The translations under genes and the position numbers were made by a program. 64,000 nucleotides of DNA, from contig NZ_BAGJ01000271.1 of assembly GCF_000308775.1 (NCBI RefSeq), forward strand, positions 26,497 to 90,496. The letters run 5' to 3'. The notes beneath the pieces were generated by a model that was not told the origin of the DNA, did no database searches, and saw nothing but the letters and a program-made list of their open reading frames with translations. Positions 17,001 through 25,642 of this stretch are shown in pieces (position 1 is the first letter of the stretch; every line of letters starts with the position of its first letter). The DNA comes from Nocardia testacea NBRC 100365. GTDB lineage: Bacteria > Actinomycetota > Actinomycetes > Mycobacteriales > Mycobacteriaceae.

Positions 17001-17195
17001 GTGAAGGTTCATGTCGATCAGGAACGCTGCCAGGGGCACACCCTGTGCTCGATGATCGCGCCGAAAGCGTTCGAACTCAGCGAAATCGACGGGCATTCCT
17101 CGCCGGTCGACGAAAACGTAGCCCACGACCAAGAGGACCTGGTGCGCGAAGCGGTGCACTCGTGCCCCGAGCGCGCGATCTCACTCACCGAATAG
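17001..17195 (+). CDS. 3Fe-4S ferredoxin, partner of the P450
   Basis: A 64-residue electron carrier. Cluster motif C10-Q-G-H13-T-L-C16 and late C55-P show the CxxHxxC...CP pattern, where the second cysteine of a 4Fe site is replaced by histidine; this is typical of 3Fe-4S ferredoxins serving actinobacterial P450s. GTG at 17001 follows GAAGGGAAGTG. The P450 begins 15 bp after its stop. A paralogue is at 31323-31526. No ferredoxin reductase is encoded in the window. Confidence 0.9.
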   Translation: MKVHVDQERCQGHTLCSMIAPKAFELSEIDGHSSPVDENVAHDQEDLVREAVHSCPERAISLTE

Positions 17196-17210
17196 CACGA
17201 GGGGGGACCG

Positions 17211-18563
17211 ATGTCCGCCGCCGAATCCACCGACCGCCTGCATCCCCGGCTCGATTTCGACCGCTACGGCCCCGGCTACCGGGAAGCGTTCCAGTCGATC
17301 ACCGAGCATATGCACCGGCAGTGCCCGATCGCCTGGACCGACCGACACGACGGTTACTGGGTGGCCGCGGGAAACCGGGAGGTCTTCGAACTCGCCCGGT
17401 GCCCGTACGTCTCCAACGACCGTGACGTCGACGGTGTGCGGCGCGGGTATCAGGGCATCACCATCCCTTCCACCAACCAGGCCGCCATTCGCAACGGCAT
17501 CCTCGAGATGGACGACCCGGAGCACCGCGAACTGCGGGCGGTGCTCAACCCGTATCTCTCGCCCGCCGCGGTGCAGCGGTGGATACCGTTCGTCGACGAA
17601 CTGGTCCGCGCCGCGCTCGACGAGAAGATCAGCACGGGCCGTATCGATTTCGTCGACGACCTGGCCAATATCGTGCCCGCGGTGCTGACTTTGGCCATGT
17701 TGGGCGTACCGCTGCGCAACTGGTCGGTCTACAGCGAACCCGCGCACGCCACGGTGTACACCCCGCCCGACTCCCCCGAGTTCGAGCGGGTACACCGGAT
17801 GCACCAGGAGATGGGCCTGGACCTCTACACCAATCTCACCGAGATCCGGGCGAATCCGCGGCCCGGTCTCATCCACGCCCTCGCGACCGAGGCGACGCTC
17901 GGCGGAAAGCCGCTGTCCGATATCGAGATCCTGGGCATGCTCGGCCTGCTCATCGGCGGCGGGTTCGACACCACCACCGCACTCACCGCGCATTCGCTGG
18001 AATGGTTGTCCGAGCATCCGGGCGAACGGGAAACACTCAGCCGGGAACGGGACCAGCTACTGGATTCGGCCACCGAGGAGTTCCTGCGCTACTTCACCCC
18101 GGCGCCCGGTGACGGCCGCACGGTGAACGCCGATGTCGAACTGGCCGGGGCGCGGTTCGCCGAAGGCGAACGACTGTGGTTGTCCTGGGCCATGGCCAAC
18201 CGCGATCCGGCCGTGTTCGACCGGCCCGATACGGTCGTGCTGGACCGTAAAGGCAATCGGCACTTCAGTTTCGGATTGGGCATCCACCGGTGCATCGGAT
18301 CCAATGTGGCCCGCGCGGTGTACAAGCGGATGCTGGTCGCGGTGCTGGATCGGCTACCGGACTTCCGGTGTATCCCGGAGGAAACCGTGCACTACGAGAC
18401 CATCGCGGTGATCCAGGGGATGCGGCACCTGCCGGCCACCTTCACCCCCGGGACCCCGGTGGGCCCCGGGCTCACCGAGACACTCGAGAAACTGCAGACC
18501 ATCTGCGATGAACAGCGGCTCGCCGAGCCGGTGACCGTCCGCAAGGACGCGGCGCAGATCTGA
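17211..18563 (+). CDS. Cytochrome P450
   Basis: Heme-thiolate monooxygenase, 450 residues. I-helix GGGFDTTT at 249-256, ExxR E290-R293, heme loop FSFGLGIHRCIG at 352-363 with ligand Cys361. It has a long C-terminal tail after the expected end (about residues 425-450). Sequence is distant from the two GQETT-type P450s in the window. It is preceded by its own ferredoxin and an SDR under site E, so it probably makes the first hydroxylation, with SDR and aldehyde dehydrogenase completing oxidation to the acid. Substrate unknown. Confidence 0.94.
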   Translation: MSAAESTDRLHPRLDFDRYGPGYREAFQSITEHMHRQCPIAWTDRHDGYWVAAGNREVFELARCPYVSNDRDVDGVRRGYQGITIPSTNQAAIRNGILEMDDPEHRELRAVLNPYLSPAAVQRWIPFVDELVRAALDEKISTGRIDFVDDLANIVPAVLTLAMLGVPLRNWSVYSEPAHATVYTPPDSPEFERVHRMHQEMGLDLYTNLTEIRANPRPGLIHALATEATLGGKPLSDIEILGMLGLLIGGGFDTTTALTAHSLEWLSEHPGERETLSRERDQLLDSATEEFLRYFTPAPGDGRTVNADVELAGARFAEGERLWLSWAMANRDPAVFDRPDTVVLDRKGNRHFSFGLGIHRCIGSNVARAVYKRMLVAVLDRLPDFRCIPEETVHYETIAVIQGMRHLPATFTPGTPVGPGLTETLEKLQTICDEQRLAEPVTVRKDAAQI

Positions 18564-18589
18564 CGCGGGCCCGCACAACACGATTCCAC

Positions 18590-18620
18590 CCCGGGCGGGC
18601 GGCCGCGCGGCTCGCCCGGG
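18590..18620. terminator. Possible hairpin after the P450
   Basis: CCCGGGCG pairs with CGCCCGGG around a GC-rich loop, 27 bp after the P450 stop and 70 bp before the next same-strand gene. May reduce read-through rather than end the operon. Confidence 0.35.
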
Positions 18621-18689
18621 GGTCGGAACACCGGACGAGGTCGCCACCGGCGGCACCGGGCCCCGGCACCGACGCCACGAGGAGGCGAT

Positions 18690-20375
18690 ATGTCATCGAC
18701 GACCGGCGAGGAACCGGCACCCCGATCGGGGCGGCCGCTACCGCTGCTGTCCCTGGACACCGAGTTCTTCTGGACGTCGGGCGCCGACGGGAACCTCCGG
18801 ATCCAGGAGTGCCGGGCGTGCGCGGCCCTGATCCACCCGCCGCAGCCGATCTGTCGCTACTGCCGGAGCCGCGAGCTGGCGCCCCGGATCGTCTCGGGCA
18901 CGGCGGTACTGGCCTCGTTCACCGTCAACCACCGATTCGGCCTGCCGGGTCTCCCACCGCCGTACGTGGTGGCGACGGTGGCGCTGGACGACGATCCGCG
19001 GGTCCGGCTGACCACCAATATCGTCGACTGTGATCCCGGCGAGCTCACTCTGGGCATGCGGCTGGAGGTGGTGTTCCGGCAGGACGACGATGTGTGGCTG
19101 CCGCTGTTCCGGCCCGCTGCGCACCAACCCGGCCCGGCCCCGCTTCCGGTCGACGAGATACCCGCCGATCAGTTCGCCCTCCACGTCACCACGAGGCGGC
19201 CGCGCGCCAAGTTCGAGGACAGCGTCGCACTCACCGGAATCGGGATGTCGCGGATAGGGCGGCGGCTCATGCGGCCACCGCTGGAACTCACCGTCGACGC
19301 CTGCCAGCAGGCGATCACCGATGCGGGCCTGGGCCTCGACGATATCGACGGGCTGTCCTCGTATCCTGGTGGCGGCAACCTCGGCGGTTTCGGGGAGGGT
19401 GGGGTCACCGCGCTGGAGTCCGCGCTCGGTATCCGGCCCACCTGGCACAACGGTGGAATAGAGACCTTCGGACCGGGCGGGTCGGTGATCGCGGCCATGC
19501 TCGCGGTGCACGCGGGTCTGGCCACCCACGTGCTGTGTTTCCGCACGGTCTGGGAGGCCACCTTCAACGAGCTGATGAAACGGGGCACGATTCCCGCGTC
19601 CGGCGGCGGCCGCACCGCGAGCTGGATGCATCCCTTCGGTTCCACCTCCGCCGCGCATACCCTGGCGCAGAAGGCGCAGCGGCATTTCCACGACTACGGC
19701 ACCACCCGCGAAACCCTCGGCTGGATCGCGCTGAACCAGCGCGCGAACGCCGCGCTGAACCCGAGCGCGGTCTACCGCGATCCGATGACGATGGACGACT
19801 ATCTGAACGCGCGGCCGATCACCACACCGTTCGGACTCTACGACTGCGATGTCCCCTGCGACGGCGCCGTCGCGGTGATCGTCTCGGCCCGGGAGGCCGC
19901 CGCGGATCTTCCCGTACCCACCATCCGAGTGGAGGCGGTGGGCACCCAGATCGTCGAACGAATCGAATGGGATCAGAGCACGCTGACGCACGAACCGCAG
20001 GTCCTCGGTCCCGCGGCCCATCTGTGGACCCGCACCGAGCTACGACCCGACGATGTGGATGTCGCCGAGCTGTACGACGGATTCACCATCAACTGCCTGT
20101 CCTGGATCGAAGCGCTCGGCTTCTGCAAGATCGGTGAGGCCAAGGACTTCCTGGACGGCGGGAAGAACATCGCCCGCGACGGCATCCTGCCGCTGAACAC
20201 GCACGGCGGCCAACTCTCGCACGGCCGCACCCACGGCATGGGGCTGATGCACGAGGCGATCGTCCAACTGCGCGGGACCGCCGGGGAACGGCAGGTGCGC
20301 GACGCGAAGGTGGCGGTGGTGTCCAGCGGGGGCCTCACACCGGGCGGTGCGGTGCTGCTGCGGAGCGAATCCTGA
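18690..20375 (+). CDS. DUF35 OB-fold zinc ribbon fused to SCP2-type thiolase (Ltp2-like)
   Basis: A 561-residue fusion. Residues about 20-160 form a DUF35 protein: rubredoxin-like zinc site C41-C44-C55-C58 (CRACAALIHPPQPICRYC) followed by an OB fold. Residues about 185-561 form a thiolase-superfamily domain of the lipid-transfer/Ltp type: ALTGIGMSRIGRR, SYPGGGNLGG, AELYDGFTINCLSW, and NTHGGQLSHGRTHGMG. In steroid side-chain breakdown, Ltp2 aldolase and the ChsH2 DUF35 domain are separate chains that form a complex; here they are one protein. It may cleave a 3-hydroxyacyl-CoA by retro-aldol reaction. The usual thiolase HP motif is THG instead. Followed by a hydrolase 16 bp later. Confidence 0.88.
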   Translation: MSSTTGEEPAPRSGRPLPLLSLDTEFFWTSGADGNLRIQECRACAALIHPPQPICRYCRSRELAPRIVSGTAVLASFTVNHRFGLPGLPPPYVVATVALDDDPRVRLTTNIVDCDPGELTLGMRLEVVFRQDDDVWLPLFRPAAHQPGPAPLPVDEIPADQFALHVTTRRPRAKFEDSVALTGIGMSRIGRRLMRPPLELTVDACQQAITDAGLGLDDIDGLSSYPGGGNLGGFGEGGVTALESALGIRPTWHNGGIETFGPGGSVIAAMLAVHAGLATHVLCFRTVWEATFNELMKRGTIPASGGGRTASWMHPFGSTSAAHTLAQKAQRHFHDYGTTRETLGWIALNQRANAALNPSAVYRDPMTMDDYLNARPITTPFGLYDCDVPCDGAVAVIVSAREAAADLPVPTIRVEAVGTQIVERIEWDQSTLTHEPQVLGPAAHLWTRTELRPDDVDVAELYDGFTINCLSWIEALGFCKIGEAKDFLDGGKNIARDGILPLNTHGGQLSHGRTHGMGLMHEAIVQLRGTAGERQVRDAKVAVVSSGGLTPGGAVLLRSES

Positions 20376-20391
20376 TGGCCCGGGGCGCGCG

Positions 20392-21363
20392 GTGACGCTG
20401 ACCGGGTCCGAGCTGACGCCGGCCGAATCCACCGGCCCGCTGCCGGTGGTCGCCGAAGTGCCCGGAGTCGACGGGATTCCGGTATCCGGACTGCTGGCCG
20501 AGGCGCCCGACCCGCGGGCGGTCGTGGTCGCCCTGCACGGCGGCGCCGTGGATTCGCGGTATTTCGACTGTCCCGGCCATCGGGATCACTCGCTGCTGCG
20601 CACCGGGCAGCGGCTCGGCTACACCGTGCTCGCGCTGGACCGCCCCGGCTTCGGCAGTTCGGCTCCGCACGCCGAGTTCCTGGAGCCGCCGCGGCGCCGG
20701 GTGGACCTCGTCTTCGGAGCAGTCGACGCGCTCCTGGACGGGCTGCCCCGCGGTGCGGGCGTCTTCCTGCTCGCGCATTCGGCGGGTTGCGAACTCGCGG
20801 TCCGGATGGCGGCGTCCGAACGCGGCGCCGACCTGCTCGGACTCGAACTCGCCGGAACCGGGCGCCGGCACCGGCAGGCCGCCCACGACCTGCTCTGGGG
20901 CGCCGACCGGGTGGCCGGCCGGCGGCCACGTGGGGTCGGCCGGCTGATCTGGGAGCCGGCCCGGCTCTACCCCGACGACGTCCTGGGCGGTGGCACGGTC
21001 TCCGCACAGGGCTCGCATCTGGAGTCGCGGGCGCTGCACGACTGGGCCGCGCGGGAATTCCTCGGCCTGGCGCCCGATATCGGTGTTCCGGTGCGGTACA
21101 GCCTGGGTGAATACGAACGGGTCTGGCGCAACGATCCCGCGGAGATGGTCGCGGTCGGGGGCCTGTTCACCCGCTCCCCTCGGGTCGTGGTGAACCTCAT
21201 GCCCAATACCGGTCACAACGTGAGCCTCGGCCGCACCGCCCCGGCCTACCACCTCACCGTCCTGGCCTTCGCCGAGCAGTGCATCATCGCCCGCAGGACC
21301 GGAGAGTTCTCCGGCCCTGCCCTGCAATTCGACGGCGGCGCGGCCGCGCCGCCGGGAAGGTAA
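20392..21363 (+). CDS. Alpha/beta-hydrolase
   Basis: A 323-residue alpha/beta-hydrolase fold protein. The oxyanion region is ALHGGAVDSRYF (about 47-58), the strand-turn ALDRPGFGSS follows, and the nucleophile elbow reads AHSAG (about 131-135) in place of GHSxG. A late NTGHNVSLG supplies the catalytic histidine. GTG at 20392 is 16 bp after the thiolase stop; an earlier start would overlap the thiolase by 29 bp. Same operon as DoxX and the dehydrogenases. Might hydrolyse a thioester or ester intermediate. Confidence 0.82.
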   Translation: MTLTGSELTPAESTGPLPVVAEVPGVDGIPVSGLLAEAPDPRAVVVALHGGAVDSRYFDCPGHRDHSLLRTGQRLGYTVLALDRPGFGSSAPHAEFLEPPRRRVDLVFGAVDALLDGLPRGAGVFLLAHSAGCELAVRMAASERGADLLGLELAGTGRRHRQAAHDLLWGADRVAGRRPRGVGRLIWEPARLYPDDVLGGGTVSAQGSHLESRALHDWAAREFLGLAPDIGVPVRYSLGEYERVWRNDPAEMVAVGGLFTRSPRVVVNLMPNTGHNVSLGRTAPAYHLTVLAFAEQCIIARRTGEFSGPALQFDGGAAAPPGR

Positions 21364-21367
21364 CCGA

Positions 21368-21889
21368 ATGGACGTCACCGATATCGCATTGCTGCTGCTC
21401 CGACTGGTCGTGGGCGGCACCATGATCGCGCACGGGGTCAACCACTGGATCGGCGGTGGCAAGATCGCCGGCACCGCCGGCTGGTTCAGCGGACTCGGGT
21501 TACGCCACGGCGTACTGCAGGCCTGGTTGAGTGTGATCACCGAGATCGGCGCGGGAGCACTGCTGGTCGTGGGTTTGCTCACCCCGCTGGCCGCCGCGGC
21601 GGTGATCTCGGTGATGCTGGTCGCCGCCCTGCTCGCGCACCGCAAGAACGGCTTCTTCGTGTTCAAGGACGGCTACGAGTACGTCCTGGTCCTCGCCGTC
21701 GTCGCGCTGGCGCTCGGCATCCTCGGACCCGGATGGCTGTCGCTGGACCACGCTGCCGGGATCGAGCTCACCGGCTGGGGCGGCGGCGCCGTCGCGCTGG
21801 GGGTCGGTGTGGTCGCCACCGCCGGTCTGCTGGCGGTGTTCTGGCGACCGGCCACCCCGGAACCGGAGTCGGCGGACGCCGATTCCTGA
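21368..21889 (+). CDS. DoxX family membrane protein
   Basis: A 173-residue integral membrane protein with about four to five hydrophobic segments (residues about 5-22, 50-68, 70-92, 105-125, 135-158) and the N-terminal DoxX signature LLLLRLVVGGTMIAHGVNH. Family members are linked with redox stress or quinone handling but have no settled role. It begins 4 bp after the hydrolase stop. Confidence 0.87.
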   Translation: MDVTDIALLLLRLVVGGTMIAHGVNHWIGGGKIAGTAGWFSGLGLRHGVLQAWLSVITEIGAGALLVVGLLTPLAAAAVISVMLVAALLAHRKNGFFVFKDGYEYVLVLAVVALALGILGPGWLSLDHAAGIELTGWGGGAVALGVGVVATAGLLAVFWRPATPEPESADADS

Positions 21890-21910
21890 GCTGTGTGAGA
21901 GAGGAACATC

Positions 21911-22750
21911 ATGCGCGTCGGATTCATCGGACTGGGAAGTCAGGGCGGGCCCATGGCCCGCCGAATCGTCGAGTCCGGGTACCGGACCACGCTGTGGGCG
22001 CGCCGCCGCGCCGCCACCGAACCCTATGCGGATACCGCGGCGAAAGTGGCCGGCAGTCCCGCGGAACTCGCCGGCGACAGTGATCTGGTGTGCCTGTGCG
22101 TGGTCGGTGACGCCGATGTGCGTGAAGTCCTCGAACGCGCCGACGGCGTGCTGGCGGGATTCGCCGCCTCCGCCGCCGGGCGCGAGACGGCACCGGTGAT
22201 CGCGATCCACAGCACGGTCCATCCCGACACCTGTCGCGAGCTGGCCGAAATTGCTGGCACCCAGGGGGTTTCGCTCATCGACGCACCGGTCAGCGGCGGG
22301 GCACCCGCCGTCGCGGCCGGGCGGCTGCTGGTGATGGCCGGGGGCGACGAGCAGACCTTCGCCCGCTGCCGGCCGGTATTCGAGACGTACGCGAACCCGG
22401 TCGTGCATCTGGGCGGTGTCGGCGCCGGGCAGACCACCAAACTGCTCAACAATCTCCTGTTCACCGCGCATATGGCCACCGCGGTGAGCACCTTGGAACT
22501 GGGCGCCCGGCTGGGTGTGAGCCCCGACCGGCTCGGCGAGGTGATCGGCAACGGCAGCGGGAACAGTTTCGCGCTCGGCCGCATCCTGGCCGGTGGTGGA
22601 ACTCTCGACCAGATCGCCGCGCATGCCGGTGATCTACTGCGCAAAGACGTCCGGCTGATCAGCGAACTGGCCGATGCCGCACAGATCGCCCCCGGCGTGG
22701 TACTCGATACCGCCGACGCCACGCTCGCCCTGATGGGCCGCCCCCGCTGA
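21911..22750 (+). CDS. NAD(P)-dependent beta-hydroxyacid dehydrogenase (3-hydroxyisobutyrate type)
   Basis: A 279-residue member of the 3-hydroxyisobutyrate dehydrogenase family. It starts with the Rossmann motif MRVGFIGLGSQGGPMARRIV, has the substrate loop DAPVSGGAPAVAAG (about 117-130) and the catalytic lysine in GAGQTTKLLNNLLF (about 174-187). AGAGAGGAAC lies before ATG. A paralogue follows 136 bp downstream. Probably oxidises a beta-hydroxyacid or reduces a semialdehyde or imine in the same pathway. Confidence 0.9.
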   Translation: MRVGFIGLGSQGGPMARRIVESGYRTTLWARRRAATEPYADTAAKVAGSPAELAGDSDLVCLCVVGDADVREVLERADGVLAGFAASAAGRETAPVIAIHSTVHPDTCRELAEIAGTQGVSLIDAPVSGGAPAVAAGRLLVMAGGDEQTFARCRPVFETYANPVVHLGGVGAGQTTKLLNNLLFTAHMATAVSTLELGARLGVSPDRLGEVIGNGSGNSFALGRILAGGGTLDQIAAHAGDLLRKDVRLISELADAAQIAPGVVLDTADATLALMGRPR

Positions 22751-22886
22751 CCCTTCGGCACCGCATCCCTGCCGACCCTGCCGAAATCGGCAGCCCCGGC
22801 GCCACCGATGCGTCCGCACGACCGCCGGCCCCACCGCGGAGCGGGAGGCACAGCAGACCGGGACTTTTCGAACGAAGGAGAACCGA

Positions 22887-23708
22887 GTGCGTATCGGATT
22901 CATCGGCGCCGGCCGCATGGGAACCCCCATGATCCGGCGCCTGACGGCCGCCGGGCACAGTGTCCGCGCGCTCGGGCGCGATCCCGGCGCCCGCGCCGCG
23001 ATCACCGCGACCGGCGCCACCGCGCTCGGCTCGGCGGCCGAGGCCGGCCGGGACGCCGAGGCGGTGGTGGTCTGTGTTTTCACCGATCAGCAGGTCCGCG
23101 AGGTGTGTCTGGACAGCGGACTACTCGAGACGATGCCGCCCGGCTCGGTCCTGATCCTGCACACCACCGGCAGCCCCGACACCGCGACGACGATCGCCGC
23201 CGCCCCGGCCGCTGCCGGACGCCATGTGGTCGACGCCCCGGTGAGCGGGGGCCCGCACAATATCGCCGACGGTTCCCTCACGGTCTTCCTGGGCGGCTCG
23301 GCCGACGCGACCGCGCGGGCGCGACCCGTGCTGGCCGCGTACGCCGATCCGGTCTTGCCGGTCGGGGAACTGGGTAACGGGCAGCGCGTGAAACTCGTCA
23401 ACAATTCGCTGTTCGCCGCCCAGATCGGCCTGGTCACCGAGGCCGTGCGGCTGGCGGGGGAACTGGGCCTCACCGAGGCCGAAATCCTTTCCGCACTGCC
23501 CCATGCCAGCAGTTCTGGGCGTGCGGTACTGAGTGTGGCGGCCAAGGGATCGGTGGCGGCGTTCGCGGAGTCGGTGGGCGATTTCCTGCGCAAGGATGTC
23601 GCCGTGGCCCGCGAAGTCGCCGACCGGCTGGGCAGCGATCTCGGCCTGCTCGATCCGGCCATCCGCGCGGCGGTCGGACTGGGCCCTACCGCCGTGAGCA
23701 AGGGATAG
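22887..23708 (+). CDS. Second NAD(P)-dependent beta-hydroxyacid dehydrogenase, tandem paralogue
   Basis: A 273-residue protein: Rossmann MRIGFIGAGRMGTPMIRRL, substrate loop DAPVSGGPHNIADG (about 116-129) and catalytic lysine in GNGQRVKLVNNSLFAAQ (about 170-186). GTG at 22887 follows GAAGGAG. It is the same family as its upstream neighbour but well diverged, so the two probably have different substrates rather than being a recent duplication. Last dehydrogenase of this operon. Confidence 0.9.
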   Translation: MRIGFIGAGRMGTPMIRRLTAAGHSVRALGRDPGARAAITATGATALGSAAEAGRDAEAVVVCVFTDQQVREVCLDSGLLETMPPGSVLILHTTGSPDTATTIAAAPAAAGRHVVDAPVSGGPHNIADGSLTVFLGGSADATARARPVLAAYADPVLPVGELGNGQRVKLVNNSLFAAQIGLVTEAVRLAGELGLTEAEILSALPHASSSGRAVLSVAAKGSVAAFAESVGDFLRKDVAVAREVADRLGSDLGLLDPAIRAAVGLGPTAVSKG

Positions 23709-23956
23709 AGCCCGGGACAACGGCCGCCGGGTCGCGATGGGATCGGGCGGGACCGGCGGGCCTCAAACCGGCAATGCGCCGAACCTCCCTCCCCCGGAGG
23801 CCAAGTGCGGCTGAACCACACGCGCCCGTGCCGACCGGATCCCCGGTGGCCCGGGACGAGCCGCTTCGGTGGGCATGTCACACCCGGCGAGCCCGCTCCG
23901 TCGACTCTGTAGCGGTCACCAACGGGTGCCGCACCCCCGAGATCCACGGAGTTCCG

Positions 23957-24454
23957 ATGACCGCTGCCGCGCAGACCGCCCCCGTCCTGGTTCGTTCCGA
24001 TGAGGCCGAAGCCCTCCAGGACGGCGCGCTGAGCCTGATCACACTGCTCGCCGACGCAGACGCCACCGGCGGCGCGCTCACCGCCAACAAGGCGACGCTG
24101 CGCAAGGGTTCCCCCGGTGCGCCGGCGCATTTCCACACTGCCGCCTCCGAGATGTTCCTCGTCATCGACGGTTCGGTGCGAATCCTGCTCGGCGAGGAGA
24201 TCGTGCGGCTCGACAAGGGCGACTTCCTGACCGTGCCGCCCACTGTCCCGCACGCGTTCGCCCCGGCCGCCGAGACCGAGGCCGAACTGCTCGTGGTCTT
24301 CACGCCGGGGTTGCACCGGTTCGACTACTACCGGTTGCTCGAGCGGGTTCATCGCGGTACGGCGAGCGTGGCGGACATCCGCGCGAGCTCCGAACTCTAC
24401 GACAATCACTATGTGGACAGCCCGGTGTGGCGCAAGGAGCTCACGGGTGCGTGA
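23957..24454 (+). CDS. Single-domain cupin protein
   Basis: A 165-residue cupin. The first metal motif is APAHFHTAASEMFLVIDG (H-x-H and Glu, about 55-72) and the second is PPTVPHAFAP (His). Family members include dioxygenases, isomerases and sugar-binding proteins; no specific class is evident. The 248 bp upstream contain no clear regulatory element. It may be the last gene of the rightward run starting at 18690, or independent. Confidence 0.85.
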   Translation: MTAAAQTAPVLVRSDEAEALQDGALSLITLLADADATGGALTANKATLRKGSPGAPAHFHTAASEMFLVIDGSVRILLGEEIVRLDKGDFLTVPPTVPHAFAPAAETEAELLVVFTPGLHRFDYYRLLERVHRGTASVADIRASSELYDNHYVDSPVWRKELTGA

Positions 24455-24487
24455 TCGCACGAGCCCGCCGCGCCGTCCGCTGGCGCG

Positions 24488-25090
24488 CTACTCGCTTTTC
24501 GGCCATGCGGGCGAGCGCCCGAGCAGTCGCAGGATCCGGTCCAGCGGCGCGCCCGGGTCGCCATCCGGCAACGCGTGGGCGAAGGGGGATCCGGGCTGTT
24601 CGCGCTCCGGGCCGTCGGGGACGGATTCGGCGATACGCAGCACCGGGCCGGCCGCGGCCTCGTCCAGTTCGTAGCCCACTCCGAGGGCTCGCGCGAGATC
24701 CCAGCCGTGGACGACATAGTCCACCAGATGGAAGCCGAGGGCCTGATGCCCCGGGACCGTCACATCCGGCCCGAACTCCGGCATCGCGAAGAGACGTTCG
24801 GTCGTCCCGGGCTCGGCGAAGGCCCGCAGCACCTCGGCCGCGGACTCGGTGTACTCGGCCGGGGTGTGTGGTCCCGGTGGCCGCTGCCGCCAGTGCGCGA
24901 GATCGGCGCCGTCGCCGCGTGCGCCGGCGGCGAAGCCGCGATGCTGGGCGGCCATATGCGCCAGCAGATCGCCCACTGTCCATCCCGCGCACGGGGTGGG
25001 CAGGCCGAGCTGGTCTGGGGTCACGAGTTCGGCGGTGGTCACGGTGGCGAGCACCGCTCGGCGGTCGAGTTCGATGAGGTCTGTGGTCAT
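24488..25090 (-). CDS. DinB/MDMPI-like TIGR03086 family protein
   Basis: A 200-residue protein of the DinB/maleylpyruvate isomerase N-terminal fold. It has TPCAGWTVGDLLAHMAAQHR (about 33-52), a metal-ligand His, and later HLVDYVVHGWDLARALG with two further His. Such proteins may use mycothiol in actinobacteria. ATG at 25090 is chosen because the longer form would run through the operator. Divergent from a MarR gene, its probable regulator. Confidence 0.85.
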   Translation of the reverse strand: MTTDLIELDRRAVLATVTTAELVTPDQLGLPTPCAGWTVGDLLAHMAAQHRGFAAGARGDGADLAHWRQRPPGPHTPAEYTESAAEVLRAFAEPGTTERLFAMPEFGPDVTVPGHQALGFHLVDYVVHGWDLARALGVGYELDEAAAGPVLRIAESVPDGPEREQPGSPFAHALPDGDPGAPLDRILRLLGRSPAWPKSE

Positions 25091-25110
25091 AACCGCAACA
25101 GTACGCAGAA

Positions 25111-25136
25111 GCTTATAATACGTCAATGCTTATTAT
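25111..25136. promoter_or_regulatory. MarR-type operator and promoter
   Basis: AT-rich island in the 69-bp divergent gap. ATAATA (25115-25120) and TATTAT (25131-25136) form an inverted repeat, and GCTTAT occurs twice in direct order (25111 and 25128). The MarR protein encoded at 25160 is the likely ligand. Confidence 0.5.
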
Positions 25137-25159
25137 TTTCGTATGGGTAGGTTCTACTC

Positions 25160-25612
25160 ATGGGAACCACGGACCGACCGGATCTGGCCGCGATGCTCGC
25201 GCCACTGACCCGCACCCTCATCGCCCTGGAACGCCCGATTCTCGAAGCCCACGGACTGACCATGTGGGCCTACACGGTCCTGATCGCGCTGAGCCGGGGT
25301 ACCGCACGCGGGCAGGGCGTACTCGCCCAGGAGATCGGCGCGGACAAGACCCGGATCATCGCGGTACTCGACGACCTCCAGGACCGCGGCCTCATCGAAC
25401 GCACCCCCGACCCCGCCGACCGCCGGGCCAGGCTGCTGGAGTTGACGGCGGAGGGCCACCGGATCGCGGCCGCGGTGCAGGCCGAGATCCAGGCGCGTGA
25501 GAACGAACAGGTCCTCGAGCAGCTGCCCGCCGCCGACCGCCGCGGTTTCCTGAACGCGCTGCGCATCCTGACCGCGCTCCCCCGGGATCCCGCACCGGAC
25601 GGCAGCGACTGA
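25160..25612 (+). CDS. MarR family transcriptional regulator
   Basis: A 150-residue winged-helix regulator. The DNA-binding region is about 53-95: GVLAQEIGADKTRIIAVLDD (recognition helix) followed by the wing RTPDPADRRARLLELT with the D-x-R-D/R-type salt bridge. No conserved Cys sensor residue is present, so ligand binding is more likely than oxidation sensing. Divergent from the DinB-like gene and probably autoregulated. Confidence 0.9.
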   Translation: MGTTDRPDLAAMLAPLTRTLIALERPILEAHGLTMWAYTVLIALSRGTARGQGVLAQEIGADKTRIIAVLDDLQDRGLIERTPDPADRRARLLELTAEGHRIAAAVQAEIQARENEQVLEQLPAADRRGFLNALRILTALPRDPAPDGSD

Positions 25613-25642
25613 CAGCACCCCTCGATTACCGCACTCGCCGAA

